A stretch of DNA of 64,000 bases from Amphiduros pacificus (GCA_949316495.1 OX439009.1:41758096-41822095), one strand, 5' to 3'. Shown: positions 46,926 through 55,995, counted from the first letter of the stretch. Program-made: numbers and translations. The notes: a model not told the origin generated them from the letters alone.

Positions 46926-47939
46926 TTACAACCCCATCGACTCGAGTCGATTCCCATTTAATTCTATTATATTCTGTGTACTGGGTATTTGATTAACCGA
47001 TTTTACGTTGTTAACTTCGACACTGGTACAGTTTTGATGGGACATAAATGTTATTTCATTGGATTTCAGACCGATATCGTTGACCCACTTCGTGGTATTG
47101 ACGTGATGGGCGGAGCTTGTGAGGTCACGTGTACGGGCGTCACTCCCCAATTCGTGGTGTTTAGGTCTATTTATATCCTCATTCATGCCTACGTTAAGTG
47201 TGTCTTCATTAATGTCATTTTCAAGAGAGTTATTTAGTGTATGTAATGTGCTATTTTTAGACCATCGTGAGCTATTTTTAGTACCGTCGTAGTAAATCTG
47301 TGTTGTTGTAGTACTACGATGTGTTGACATAGTAAAATCGTAATAATGGTTCACTTTCATCTCATCAATAGTTTTCCAATACGGATCATTAAGCACACAT
47401 AACTTGTTTAGTATTATTTTCTTTTCAAAATCACAAACAACATCACAAACAACTTCTGTCCAAGTTATTCCTCGTTCAATACCAAAATTTCTATTACGTA
47501 AAATATTTCTTACATGATAAAGTTTCAGACAAGGGTTCATAGTTTTGTGCCTCCTTTCCCAGCCGATTCGTGAGTGGACATGGAGCATTAATGTTTTTAT
47601 GTCAATAATATATGGAATAATATTTAATTCAGTTGTATTAAAAATGGTTTTCATTAATATACTAACTATTTTATTAAATACTATCGATTGTTTTTCAAAT
47701 ACCTTTTTTAGTTCAATGGTTATTAATGTATCTTGCCCAGTGCAGTCGCAGGGCTCAATAATTGACACCTGTTTCAACAAACTCATATATTTATTAAACC
47801 ATTTATTTTTTCTGAGATCTGTACAGTATAATATATCCAAGATATTCATTTTTTTCCACACATTGTCAGATTCTCTCTTACACTCTTTATCACACTTAGT
47901 ACATATTAGGCACTCAGATATCCACTCACTATCGAAATG
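46926..47939 (-). CDS. LINE ORF1, third block: Cys cluster and unknown domain
   Basis: An open frame of 337 codons directly after the TGA of the KH/CCCH block and in the same frame. It begins HFDSEWISECLICTKCDKEC, a CxxCxxCxxxC cluster that could bind zinc, followed by an alpha-rich stretch (KQVSIIEPCDCTGQDT, ERRHKTMNPCLKLYHVRN) and a low-complexity Asn/Ser/Thr tail. The first in-frame ATG is at 47849, 31 codons in. I recognise no known family. It may be read through from the upstream block or started separately. Confidence 0.65.
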   Translation of the reverse strand, partial: HFDSEWISECLICTKCDKECKRESDNVWKKMNILDILYCTDLRKNKWFNKYMSLLKQVSIIEPCDCTGQDTLITIELKKVFEKQSIVFNKIVSILMKTIFNTTELNIIPYIIDIKTLMLHVHSRIGWERRHKTMNPCLKLYHVRNILRNRNFGIERGITWTEVVCDVVCDFEKKIILNKLCVLNDPYWKTIDEMKVNHYYDFTMSTHRSTTTTQIYYDGTKNSSRWSKNSTLHTLNNSLENDINEDTLNVGMNEDINRPKHHELGSDARTRDLTSSAHHVNTTKWVNDIGLKSNEITFMSHQNCTSVEVNNVKSVNQIPSTQNIIELNGNRLESMGL

Positions 47940-48347
47940 TCAGAATTTCCGGGGCCTTTTGGCCCTGCTGTCTCTCTTTGGGCTGCTTGGAGGTCTGGTG
48001 CGTGGGTCATTATTCTTGAACATCCGTTGTTCCTCCCTGGTCATTTGCACATGCTTAAAGTCACATTTATTGCCCTTCTTACACTTGCCCTGCTGGAAGT
48101 AAAAACAGATATCCTTCCTGGTGTTCTCCCTTTCTCTTTCACCTTCCACGATTACATCCCTGATGGATACTATGGCTCTAGCTATGCCGAGTGGCGTACC
48201 CGTTATCCTCATCTGAGCTTCGTCTTCATTGTCATCATTGGAAAATTTCTTCAGTCTGGTATTTGATTCTCTGGAGATGCGCCTTATATTTGAGCCTCCA
48301 GATCCCATCAATTTTGGTATGACTGTTTTTGGTATTTGTGTCATCAC
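47940..48347 (-). CDS. LINE ORF1, second block: KH domain plus CCCH zinc finger
   Basis: 135 residues from ATG. IPKLMGSGGSNIRRISRES fits the KH-domain helix-GXXG-helix core (GSGG), with MRITGTPLGIARAIVSI as the later strand and helix. CFYFQQGKCKKGNKCDFKH is a C-x7-C-x5-C-x3-H zinc finger, as in RNA-binding CCCH proteins. A basic tail ends SRAKRPRKF before TGA. Both domains bind single-stranded RNA in other proteins, so a role in packaging element RNA is likely. The frame is open for 10 codons before the ATG, back to the TAG that closes the first block. Confidence 0.8.
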   Translation of the reverse strand: MMTQIPKTVIPKLMGSGGSNIRRISRESNTRLKKFSNDDNEDEAQMRITGTPLGIARAIVSIRDVIVEGERERENTRKDICFYFQQGKCKKGNKCDFKHVQMTREEQRMFKNNDPRTRPPSSPKRDSRAKRPRKF

Positions 48348-48377
48348 CTCTTCGTTTGGATATTCACTATCAGTGAA

Positions 48378-50027
48378 CTAAATAGGCTTGTCATCCCCAT
48401 CCTCTGAATCAGCATCCATAGTGATGTCCTCACCCGGCATACTCCAGGACTCATCCATGGGCTGGGTGAACTGGCCTTTCATGGGGGTGATAACACTACA
48501 CAAATCCGTAATCCACAGCCTGGCTGCCTCATCAGTGAGCGATGGATCATTATCCGACAGGGTCACTGTTGTCGAGAGTTCGTCTGTTATTTTCTTAGGG
48601 GTCTTAAGGATCCTGGTCTGATAACCCGATCCAAGTATGGAATCCAGCTTCTTCATCCTATGGTTCAGGATGGTGTGAGAAGCTATTCGTGTATTATCCG
48701 CATTTGTGGAGATGGGTGGCACGTTGCACATGTAGATGGGACATGTAGCCAGCTTGGATATTTTGTACACAGTATTTTTCAGTCTCTTTAATATAATATC
48801 TCCCATGCACCCAGTCATCACCTCACTCATCCCCATACAGAGGACAATAGCTGTGTAGTTCTCAATCCTCCTCTTAGTGCCGCTTTCATTCAGGAGGGCA
48901 TTGAGATCATCAATATTTTCAATGCTCTCATTTACATCCCATTCCCAAGGCATTACATCAGAGTGATTGATTACCTTTCTGTACGTCTTGTCCGAGATGA
49001 ACCAGACGCGGTCCCTTCCATCGTCAAGTACTTTTGATGCCGGGGCGTCAGCAACAGTTTCAGCCATGGCATCGATCTGACGCAAATAGTCCTTATTCTT
49101 TGTTTCAAGCTTTGTGATATGCTCAGCATTTTTCACAATTATGTCATTCATCTCCTCGATTTTTTTCTCAGAACGTGTAGATTTCGCCCTCTCATACCTC
49201 AGGGATACCTCTAGCGTGCTGTTTTTCTTTTTTAGCCGATTCTTTTCATCCCTTAGGCCGGTGATCGCTTCCTCTTTTTCTCTCAATCTCTCAGTGAGAT
49301 GAGTAAAACTTTCTCTTTTATCTTTGAGTAATTCCATTAATTCCCCCATACTCAACTCCAGTTCATCGTCATGCATGACGTGAGGTGAGGTTTGATCACT
49401 AATGGTGATGGTTTGGTCATCCACAGTGATGGACTGAACCCCCTTGGAGGATGGGTTTTGCTTCTTTGCAGCCGGAGTCGGCTTCTTTCTGGGCGTTACC
49501 GTGGGTCTGCCGCCCTTCTTCCCCTTACTTGTTGATGGGGTCGGCCACTCATCAACACTACTAGTGGATGGTACCTGTTCCACCTCATCTGTGTACTGAG
49601 TGGATCTTGCAGGGATCAGGGTTGATCCTCCGTCCTCTACTGAGGTTGATCCTCCAGTCTGTTCATTGTTTTTGGCCTCCTCTTCCTCAACAGAGTCAGC
49701 CCAGTCAAGGCGAGGTGATCTGGAAGACCTGAAAGACCGGGAAGAGTCCCTTCTCTTGGTCGCCTGGCGAGTCTTATTCATACTTTTGGATGCCATCTGT
49801 AATAATAAATTGCTTTTATTAGTTCTCTCATTTATTTTTAATTTCTTCTTACTTTTCTTTATTCTATACATTTCAATCAGGTTGGAATTAATATTCTCTT
49901 CCGGTTCAAAGGTACTATCCTTTTTCAGATATCCATCCCACCAGATTTTATAGAATCTGGTTTTCGATTTTTTATGATAGAAGTCATCAGTGATTTCTTT
50001 AACCTTGAAGATTTGGTTTTTTTCCAT
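48378..50027 (-). CDS. LINE ORF1, first block: chromodomain, coiled coil, SGNH-like domain
   Basis: 549 residues from the ATG at 50027 (MEKNQIFKVKEI). Residues about 5-55 resemble a chromodomain: VKEITDDFY, then RFYKIWWDGY and STFEPEENI, with the aromatic and WxGY-like and WEPEEN-like positions present. A Ser/Pro-rich basic linker follows, then a heptad coiled coil (about 225-325), then an SGNH/GDSL-esterase-like region: AIVLCMGMSEVMTGCMGD, CPIYMCNVPPIS and DPSLTDEAARLW. The usual Asn-Asp and catalytic His positions look replaced, so activity is doubtful. Esterase-like ORF1 proteins are known in CR1/L2 LINEs; a chromodomain at the front is unusual. It ends DKPI before TAG. Confidence 0.75.
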   Translation of the reverse strand: MEKNQIFKVKEITDDFYHKKSKTRFYKIWWDGYLKKDSTFEPEENINSNLIEMYRIKKSKKKLKINERTNKSNLLLQMASKSMNKTRQATKRRDSSRSFRSSRSPRLDWADSVEEEEAKNNEQTGGSTSVEDGGSTLIPARSTQYTDEVEQVPSTSSVDEWPTPSTSKGKKGGRPTVTPRKKPTPAAKKQNPSSKGVQSITVDDQTITISDQTSPHVMHDDELELSMGELMELLKDKRESFTHLTERLREKEEAITGLRDEKNRLKKKNSTLEVSLRYERAKSTRSEKKIEEMNDIIVKNAEHITKLETKNKDYLRQIDAMAETVADAPASKVLDDGRDRVWFISDKTYRKVINHSDVMPWEWDVNESIENIDDLNALLNESGTKRRIENYTAIVLCMGMSEVMTGCMGDIILKRLKNTVYKISKLATCPIYMCNVPPISTNADNTRIASHTILNHRMKKLDSILGSGYQTRILKTPKKITDELSTTVTLSDNDPSLTDEAARLWITDLCSVITPMKGQFTQPMDESWSMPGEDITMDADSEDGDDKPI

Positions 50028-50032
50028 ATTCA

Positions 50033-51141
50033 CTAGCAGGCAGTAGTATTGTGATGGTATTTAAATACAACTGGAATGTCAATGCTAATTCGTGGATTAT
50101 GGAATATAGTATTTCCTTGATTATGGAATACAGTATTTTCTGCCCAGGGGTACAATCTGGTGCAGGGTGTTCTATTCAACAATTCGTTATTTAGCAATTC
50201 TATTTGTGGTTTCTCTGCCCAGGGGTACAATCTGGTACAGGGGTCAATCAACAATTCTTCAATACTGTCCAAGGGTGCTATTTGGTACAGTGATTAGTGT
50301 GGTGTCAGTGTCTTATTGCCCAAGTGTGCAATTTGGTGCAAAAACTCAATCCTGTTCAAGGGTGTAACTTGATACAGATAATCAGTGAAATTCCGCCCAG
50401 AAGTGTCAATCTTCTCTTTTTGGGCCAATTTGTGTATATTCCGTATTGGTGGTCGAGGATTTCGAATCGCAATGCGTATGTTGTTTGTTCTACACACGTG
50501 TTTATATTAATTTTGTGCTATTTTCGATGATTAATTTATATTTCGATGATTAATTTATATCACTTACCGCAACGTCTATATATTGGCGTGATGAACAGGT
50601 TTATCGATGCAATCTATTAGGATTTATTAATTTAATAATTCCAAGATAGGTGTAGTCCAATATTTCTCTCGTTAATAATTCTTTCGTCTTTGTCGGTGAA
50701 GGGTCAAGCCACAACTGTTTAAACAAAGAGAGTTTTGGCGCGGTTCAATTTTCAACTAAGTGACGGTTGCGTGTCACTAAGCGTTATGCATTCAAGCCTG
50801 AGTCGTTCAGGTCAATCAATCCAGTGTATTCACGCAAAAAGCTGATCTTATATCACAGATATGATATTAATTTTCGTTCATAAGCGGGTGGAGCAAGATG
50901 GCGGTATCAATTGAAGCCAGCACATACACAACTCCCACTTATAAATCCCAATTTAGGCCAGATATTATTCTTTTCACCTTTTGAGATTTTTATATACGCA
51001 AGCATCGATGGTTCATTGAGCGAGTTAGCTGAAAATTAAATAAATATTTTTCTGTGTTCGTCCAATTAATCGAGATTAATGTCCGAGAAACGGGTGCTCC
51101 CGTAAAAATCGACCACCATCGATACCTGCGCGCGCGTGCAG
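50033..51141 (-). promoter_or_regulatory. LINE 5' UTR
   Basis: About 1.1 kb from the element's 5' end to ORF1, expected to contain the internal promoter. It includes the hairpin array at 50140-50377 and a GC-rich 5' tip. A short frame of 79 codons with repeated CTRLYPWAE ends in TAG at 50033-50035, with the ORF1 ATG six bases further on (TAGTGAATATG). Confidence 0.65.
50140..50377 (-). repeat. Array of five covarying 26-nt hairpins in the LINE 5' UTR
   Basis: Copies are at 50140-50165, 50215-50240, 50265-50290, 50316-50341 and 50352-50377. Each is 3 bp, a 1- and 2-nt internal loop, 4 bp and a 9-nt loop. The 4-bp stem is CCAG/CTGG in two copies, CCAA/TTGG in two and TCAA/TTGA in one. The 3-bp stem is CTG/CAG in four and TTG/CAA in one. 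All changes preserve pairing. A degraded sixth copy begins at 50393. Confidence 0.8.
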
Positions 51142-52543
51142 CTATGGTAACACTTCACCAGAAGATACAATACCAATATAGACTAGTCAATGGACAATGC
51201 CTTCACTGTCATCTCCCCTTTAGGCGTCTCTATGGCAACACCTCACCAGAACATACAGTACCAATATAGACTAGTCAATGGACAATGCCTTCACTGTCAT
51301 CTCCCCTTTAGGCATCTCTATGGCAACACTTCACCAGAACATACACTACCAATATAGACTAGTCAATGGACAATGCCTTCACTGTCATCTCCCCTTTAGG
51401 CGTCTCTATGGTAACACTTCACCAGAACATACACTACCAATATAGACTAGTCAATGGACAATGCCTTCACTGTCATCTCCCCTTTAGGCGTCTCTATGGC
51501 AACACCTCACCAGAACATACACTACCAATATAGACTAGTCAATGGACAATGCCTTCACTGTCATCTCCCCTTTAGGCATCTCTATGGTAACACTTCACCA
51601 GAACATACAATACCAATATAGACTAGTCAATGGACAATGCCTTCACTGTCATCTCCCCTTTAGGCATCTCTATGGTAACACTTCACCAGAACATACAATA
51701 CCAATATAGACTAGTCAATGGACAATGCCTTCACTGTCATCTCCCCTTTAGGCATCTCTATGGCAACACTTCACCAGAACATACACTACCAATATAGACT
51801 AGTCAATGGACAATGCCTTCACTGTCATCTCCCCTTTAGGCGTCTCTATGGTAACACTTCACCAGAACATACACTACCAATATAGACTAGTCAATGGACA
51901 ATGCCTTCACTGTCATCTCCCCTTTAGGCGTCTCTATGGCAACACCTCACCAGAACATACACTACCAATATAGACTAGTCAATGGACAATGCCTTCACTG
52001 TCATCTCCCCTTTAGGCATCTCTATGGTAACACTTCACCAGAACATACAATACCAATATAGACTAGTCAATGGACAATGCCTTCACTGTCATCTCCCCTT
52101 TAGGCGTCTCTATGGTAACACTTCACCAGAACATACACTACCAATATAGACTAGTCAATGGACAATGCCTTCACTGTCATCTCCCCTTTAGGCATCTCCA
52201 TGGCAACACTTCACCAGAACATACACTACCAATATAGACTAGTCAATGGACAATGCCTTCACTGTCATCTCCCCTTTAGGCGTCTCTATGGTAACACTTC
52301 ACCAGAACATACACTACCAATATAGACTAGTCAATGGACAATGCCTTCACTGTCATCTCCCCTTTAGGCGTCTCTATGGTAACACTTCACCAGAACATAC
52401 ACTACCAATATAGACTAGTCAATGGACAATGCCTTCACTGTCATCTCCCCTTTAGGCATCTCCATGGCAACACTTCACCAGAAGATACAATACCAATATA
52501 GACTAGTCAATGGACAATGCCTTCACTGTCATCTCCCCTTTAG
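51142..52543. repeat. 88-bp acceptor-bearing minisatellite, right block (about 16 copies)
   Basis: Continuation of the array beyond the LINE, ending at the real last exon. Variants GCATCTC or GCGTCTC and GGTAAC or GGCAAC recur in a five-unit higher-order pattern of about 440 bp (51311 on and 51751 on). Every unit keeps CTCCCCTTTAG, a strong 3' splice site. Confidence 0.9.
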
Positions 52544-52697
52544 CATGTTTCGGCGTCTCTATGGTAACACGTCACCAGAACATACAGTACCAATTGTATA
52601 TCTTAATAAAGAAGAAATGTTAGCATGTGAAATGTATTGCAGTCATGATCTACAGTTCCTGACCAAGACCCTTAGTTGTTATGATGGTAGCTCATAG
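52544..52697 (+). CDS. Last coding exon of the plus-strand gene
   Basis: The acceptor CATCTCCCCTTTAG is followed by C and the frame MFRRLYGNTSPEHTVPIVYL, then NKEEMLACEMYCSHDLQFLT and KTLSCYDGSS, then TAG (50 codons, phase 2 in). An AATAAA follows 25 bp later. Unlike the 88-bp copies, this exon has CATGTTTCG at its start and continues into unique coding sequence after ACCAAT, which marks it as the source copy. I do not recognise the protein. Confidence 0.6.
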
Positions 52698-52721
52698 TTG
52701 AATAATATGTAAATTTCAAAC

Positions 52722-52727
52722 AATAAA
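52722..52727 (+). promoter_or_regulatory. Poly(A) signal of the plus-strand gene
   Basis: AATAAA 25 bp after the TAG of the last exon. Confidence 0.6.
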
Positions 52728-52755
52728 TATAGAGATAGATTTTCATATAAATATA

Positions 52756-52761
52756 TTTATT
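52756..52761 (-). promoter_or_regulatory. Candidate poly(A) signal of the contactin gene
   Basis: AATAAA on the minus strand about 290 bp after the contactin stop. Cleavage 10-30 nt beyond would fall around 52730-52745, right at the 3' end of the opposing gene. Confidence 0.5.
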
Positions 52762-53053
52762 ACAAAAAATTACAACAGGTGAACTGATAATATTCTGATA
52801 TTTTTAATTTGTGAAAACTATTTACAATATAATGTTGATGTTCAAATAATTGTTATTCTCATTGAATGCACCTATTTGTAATGACAGAAAGTCAATTGGA
52901 AGAAGAGCATATCAGCTTTTTTACTTTATATATACAAGTCCATTTTGAGACAAAATCTGTAAATTTACATTTCACTTAGTATCACTTTTTCATATGATTT
53001 GTAAGAACATTTTCATTCACGGCACAGATATTGGCAAACATTGGGACAAGCTC

Positions 53054-53130
53054 CTATAACAAGTTCCTGAGCGATATGCAGAGGACAAAGAGGAGCGTTG
53101 CTATAGAAACATGGGCCTGAGATGCAGAAC
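53054..53130 (-). CDS. CNTN: Contactin last exon: GPI-anchor signal
   Basis: The acceptor is TTTTATTTTGCAG, phase 1. It codes GSASQAHVS then IATLLFVLCISLRNLL and TAG. Small residues followed by a spacer and a hydrophobic C-terminus are the form of a GPI attachment signal, as in contactins, which lack a cytoplasmic domain. 3' UTR follows to about 52740. Confidence 0.85.
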
Positions 53131-53369
53131 CTGCAAAATAAAATAGAAAATGTTTTACATAAATGTAAACAATATTTTCAAATTTAACTCAGTTTTGTTC
53201 ATAATGAATGGCTTCAAATACAGGTACATGTTAGGGAAATACACGTAGTCAATAACACAAATTAAGTCAGGTATATACATGTATGTCACAAATTGAGTCA
53301 GGTATATACATTTATCTCATACTTGGTGCTTCAAGAGAGTGTTCTGCACCTATGAGATATTCTTTTGCA

Positions 53370-53455
53370 GATCACCCCTCTGCCGAACTACTTTCGCAGA
53401 TCACCCCTCTGCCGAACTACTTTCGCAGATCACCCCTCTGCCGAACTACTTTTGC
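53370..53455. repeat. 28-bp repeat, three copies
   Basis: CAGATCACCCCTCTGCCGAA and CTACTTTCG in direct tandem in the last contactin intron. Confidence 0.8.
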
Positions 53456-53476
53456 AAATCATCCTTGGTCCAAATG

Positions 53477-54306
53477 ACGACTGAGATCCTTCCACCAGAA
53501 TCAACAAAAGAGATCTGTCAGGCTGAACACTGCATGAACCCATGCTCTTGACTTTATCTCATATTTATCTACCGCAGATGGTTTATATACCAGACCAGTG
53601 TTAACATTGTAAAAAGTACAGATCTTAAGAAATGAACATGTGAGTGCAGTGTTCAGGCTGACAGATCTCTCAAGTTGGTTCTGGTGGAAGGATCTCAATG
53701 CCCACCTCTCAATGACGTCATTACATAGTAAAATATATGTGGCAATGACGTCATTGAGTGTGACGTCATTAAAAAGGGGCCTGGCATTGTTTATGTTGTT
53801 TGACACCCACAACATAGGTCGGTACATAGGTCCATGCAGGCTGCAATATTTTCCACACAATTTTGCTTTAAATAGATTGGACATCAAACCAAAACTTTAT
53901 TTCATACCTATCTGCAGGAGTTAAGTGTGAGATAAAGTCAAGAACATAGGTTTGTGCAGTGTTCAGGCTGCCAGATCTCTCACGTTGGTTCTGGTGGAAG
54001 GATCTCACAATATAGAGTGGCACTATGCCCACCTCTCAATGGCATAATGATTTATATGTTATAATGACGTCATTGTGACGTCAGTGTGATGTCATTAAAA
54101 AGGGGGCGTGGCATTGTTTATGTTGTTTGACACACACAACATAGGTCCCAACATGCTGCAATGTTTTCCTCTCTGTTTTGCTTTAAATAGATTGGACATC
54201 AAACCAAAACCTTTATCTCATACCTATCATACCTTCGGACTCTTGAGATCCTTCCACCAGAACCAACTTGAGAGATCTGTCAGCCTGAACACTGCACTCA
54301 CATGTT
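53477..54306. mobile_element. MITE cluster with 60-bp inverted ends and TGACGTCA sites
   Basis: The copy at 53634-54306 has near-perfect inverted ends of about 60 bp (GAACATGTGAGTGCAGTGTT at the left, AACACTGCACTCACATGTTC at the right; both carry GTTCTGGTGGAAGGATCTC or its complement). A second left-type end lies inside at about 53945-54008 and a separate right-type end at about 53477-53535, so copies are nested or partly duplicated. The interior repeats AATGACGTCATT and AAAAAGGGGCCTGGCATTG-type sequence. No transposase; superfamily uncertain (hAT-like CAGTG within the ends). Confidence 0.6.
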
Positions 54307-54311
54307 CTTGC

Positions 54312-55045
54312 CTTAGTATGTCACAAATTAAGTCAGGTATATACATGTATGTCACAAATTTAGTCAGGTATATACATGTATGTCACAAATTAAGTCAGGT
54401 ATATACATGTATGTCACAAATTAAGTCAGGTATATACATGTATGTCACAAATTTAGTCAGGTATATACATGTATGTCACAAATTTAGTCAGGTATATACA
54501 TGTATGTCACAAATCTAGTCAGGTATATACATGTATGTCACAAATTTAGTCAGGTATATACATGTATGTCACAAATTAAGTGAGGTATATACGTGTATGT
54601 CACAAATTAAGTGAGGTATATACGTGTATGTCACAAATTTAGTCAGGTATATACGTGTATGTCACAAATTTAGTCAGGTATATATGTAACACAAATTTAG
54701 TCAGGTATATACGTGTATGTCACAAATTTAGTCAGGTATATACATGTATGTCACAAATTAAGTGAGGTATATACGTGTATGTCACAAATTAAGTGAGGTA
54801 TATACGTGTATGTCACAAATTTAGTCAGGTATATACGTGTATGTCACAAATTTAGTCAGGTATATATGTAACACAAATTTAGTCAGGTATATACATGTAT
54901 GTCACTAATTAAGTGAGGTATATACGTGTATGTCACAAATTAAGTGAGGTATATACATGTATGTCACATATTAAGTGAGGTATATACATGTATGCCACAA
55001 ATTTAGTCAGGTATATACATGTATGCCACAAATTTAGTGAGGTAT
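54312..55045. repeat. 31-bp minisatellite in the last contactin intron
   Basis: About 23 copies of GTCACAAATTTAGTCAGGTA plus TATACATGTAT, with subtypes (TTAAGTGAGG, ACGTGTAT). A few more copies lie at 53255-53310, to the left of the MITE cluster, so the array may once have been continuous. Confidence 0.85.
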
Positions 55046-55194
55046 ATATGCCTGGAAGAATTTTTCATGCTGAGGGAAACATTTATAAAATTCATATATC
55101 AAATTCATATATTTTGGATGATCTTTAATTTTTTGCTTTTAAAATATTCTTTGTGCAGCAAGTGATTATTACAAAACTGATTATATCTAATATG

Positions 55195-55817
55195 AACTTC
55201 ATGGCGGGTGAACTCAATCGATTTAGACCGTATATATTTACCTAACATGAACTTCATGGCGGGTGAACTCAACAGATTATAGCGAAGGCGGGTGAACTCA
55301 ACCGATTATAGCGAAGGCGGGTGAACTCAACCGATTATAGCGAAGGCGGGTGAACAGTCATGACCATATATATTTACCTAACATGAACTTCAGGGCAGGT
55401 GAACTCAATCGATTTAGACCATATATATTTACCTAACATGAACTTCATGGCAGGTGAACTCAATCGATTTAGACCATATATATTTACCTAACATGAACTT
55501 CATGGCAGGTGAACTCAATCGATTTAGACCGTATATATTTACCTAACATGAACTTCATGGCAGGTGAACTCAATCGATTTAGACCATATATATTTACCTA
55601 ACATGAACTTCGTGGCGGGTGAACTCAATCAATCATGACCGTATATATTTACCTAACATGAACTTCATGGCAGGTGAACTCAATCGATTTAGACCGTATA
55701 TATTTACCTAACATGAACTTCATGGCGGGTGAACTCAATCAATCATGACCATATATATTTACCTAACATGAACTTCATGGCGGGTGAACTCAATCAATCA
55801 TGACCGTATATATTTAC
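55195..55817. repeat. 55-bp array carrying the FN4 exon donor
   Basis: About ten units with TATTTACCTAACATGAACTT and CATGGCGGGTGAACTCA on the plus strand. On the coding strand this is the end of the exon at 55818-55995 (TGAGTTCACCCGCCATGAAG, TTCATGTTAG) plus its donor GTAAATATATA. A GGCGGGTGAACTCAACCGAT sub-array lies at 55272-55350. It directly abuts the exon. Confidence 0.9.
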
Positions 55818-55995
55818 CTAACATGAACTTCATGGCGGGTGAACTCATGGCTCCCTCTCCTCCACGACTGAAGCCAAACACGCGCAGTTTGTAGACGATG
55901 TCGTCGCGTAGGTCGTCGATGTAAAGGTCGGTCTCCTTGCCGGCGTTGTAATCGACTGCATACTTAATGTCCTCTCCCTCTCTCCACACACGAAC
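55818..55995 (-). CDS. CNTN: Contactin exon: second half of FN4
   Basis: VRVWREGEDIKYAVDYNAGK, then DLYIDDLRDDIVYKLRVFGF and SRGGEGAMSSPAMKFML. It has the F-G strand pattern of a fibronectin type III domain (Y-x-L/V-R-V-x-G/A). The acceptor is GTTATTGTAG, phase 0; the donor is TTAG then GTAAAT, phase 1. Confidence 0.88.

Larger units (their letters stand above)
43799..51141 (-). mobile_element. Full-length LINE, CR1/L2-like, 7.3 kb
   Basis: A non-LTR retrotransposon inserted in the 88-bp minisatellite. The array stops at CTAT (43795-43798) and resumes with CTAT (51142), a likely 4-bp target duplication. The 3' end is AGCGCTATATAAATTTT plus an (ATT)n tail; the 5' end starts CTGCACGCGCGCGCAGGTA. 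Coding order from the 5' end: ORF1 blocks with chromodomain, coiled coil and SGNH-like domain; KH plus CCCH; Cys cluster; then ORF2 with APE-type endonuclease and reverse transcriptase. There are no LTRs and no integrase. ORF2 is open over 1019 codons, so the copy is young. It runs in the direction opposite to the host plus-strand gene. Confidence 0.92.

Noticed and set aside
48378-50027. Chromodomain as sign of an LTR chromovirus
   Set aside because: The element has an APE endonuclease, a LINE-type RT, an (ATT)n tail and no LTRs, protease or integrase; it is a LINE.
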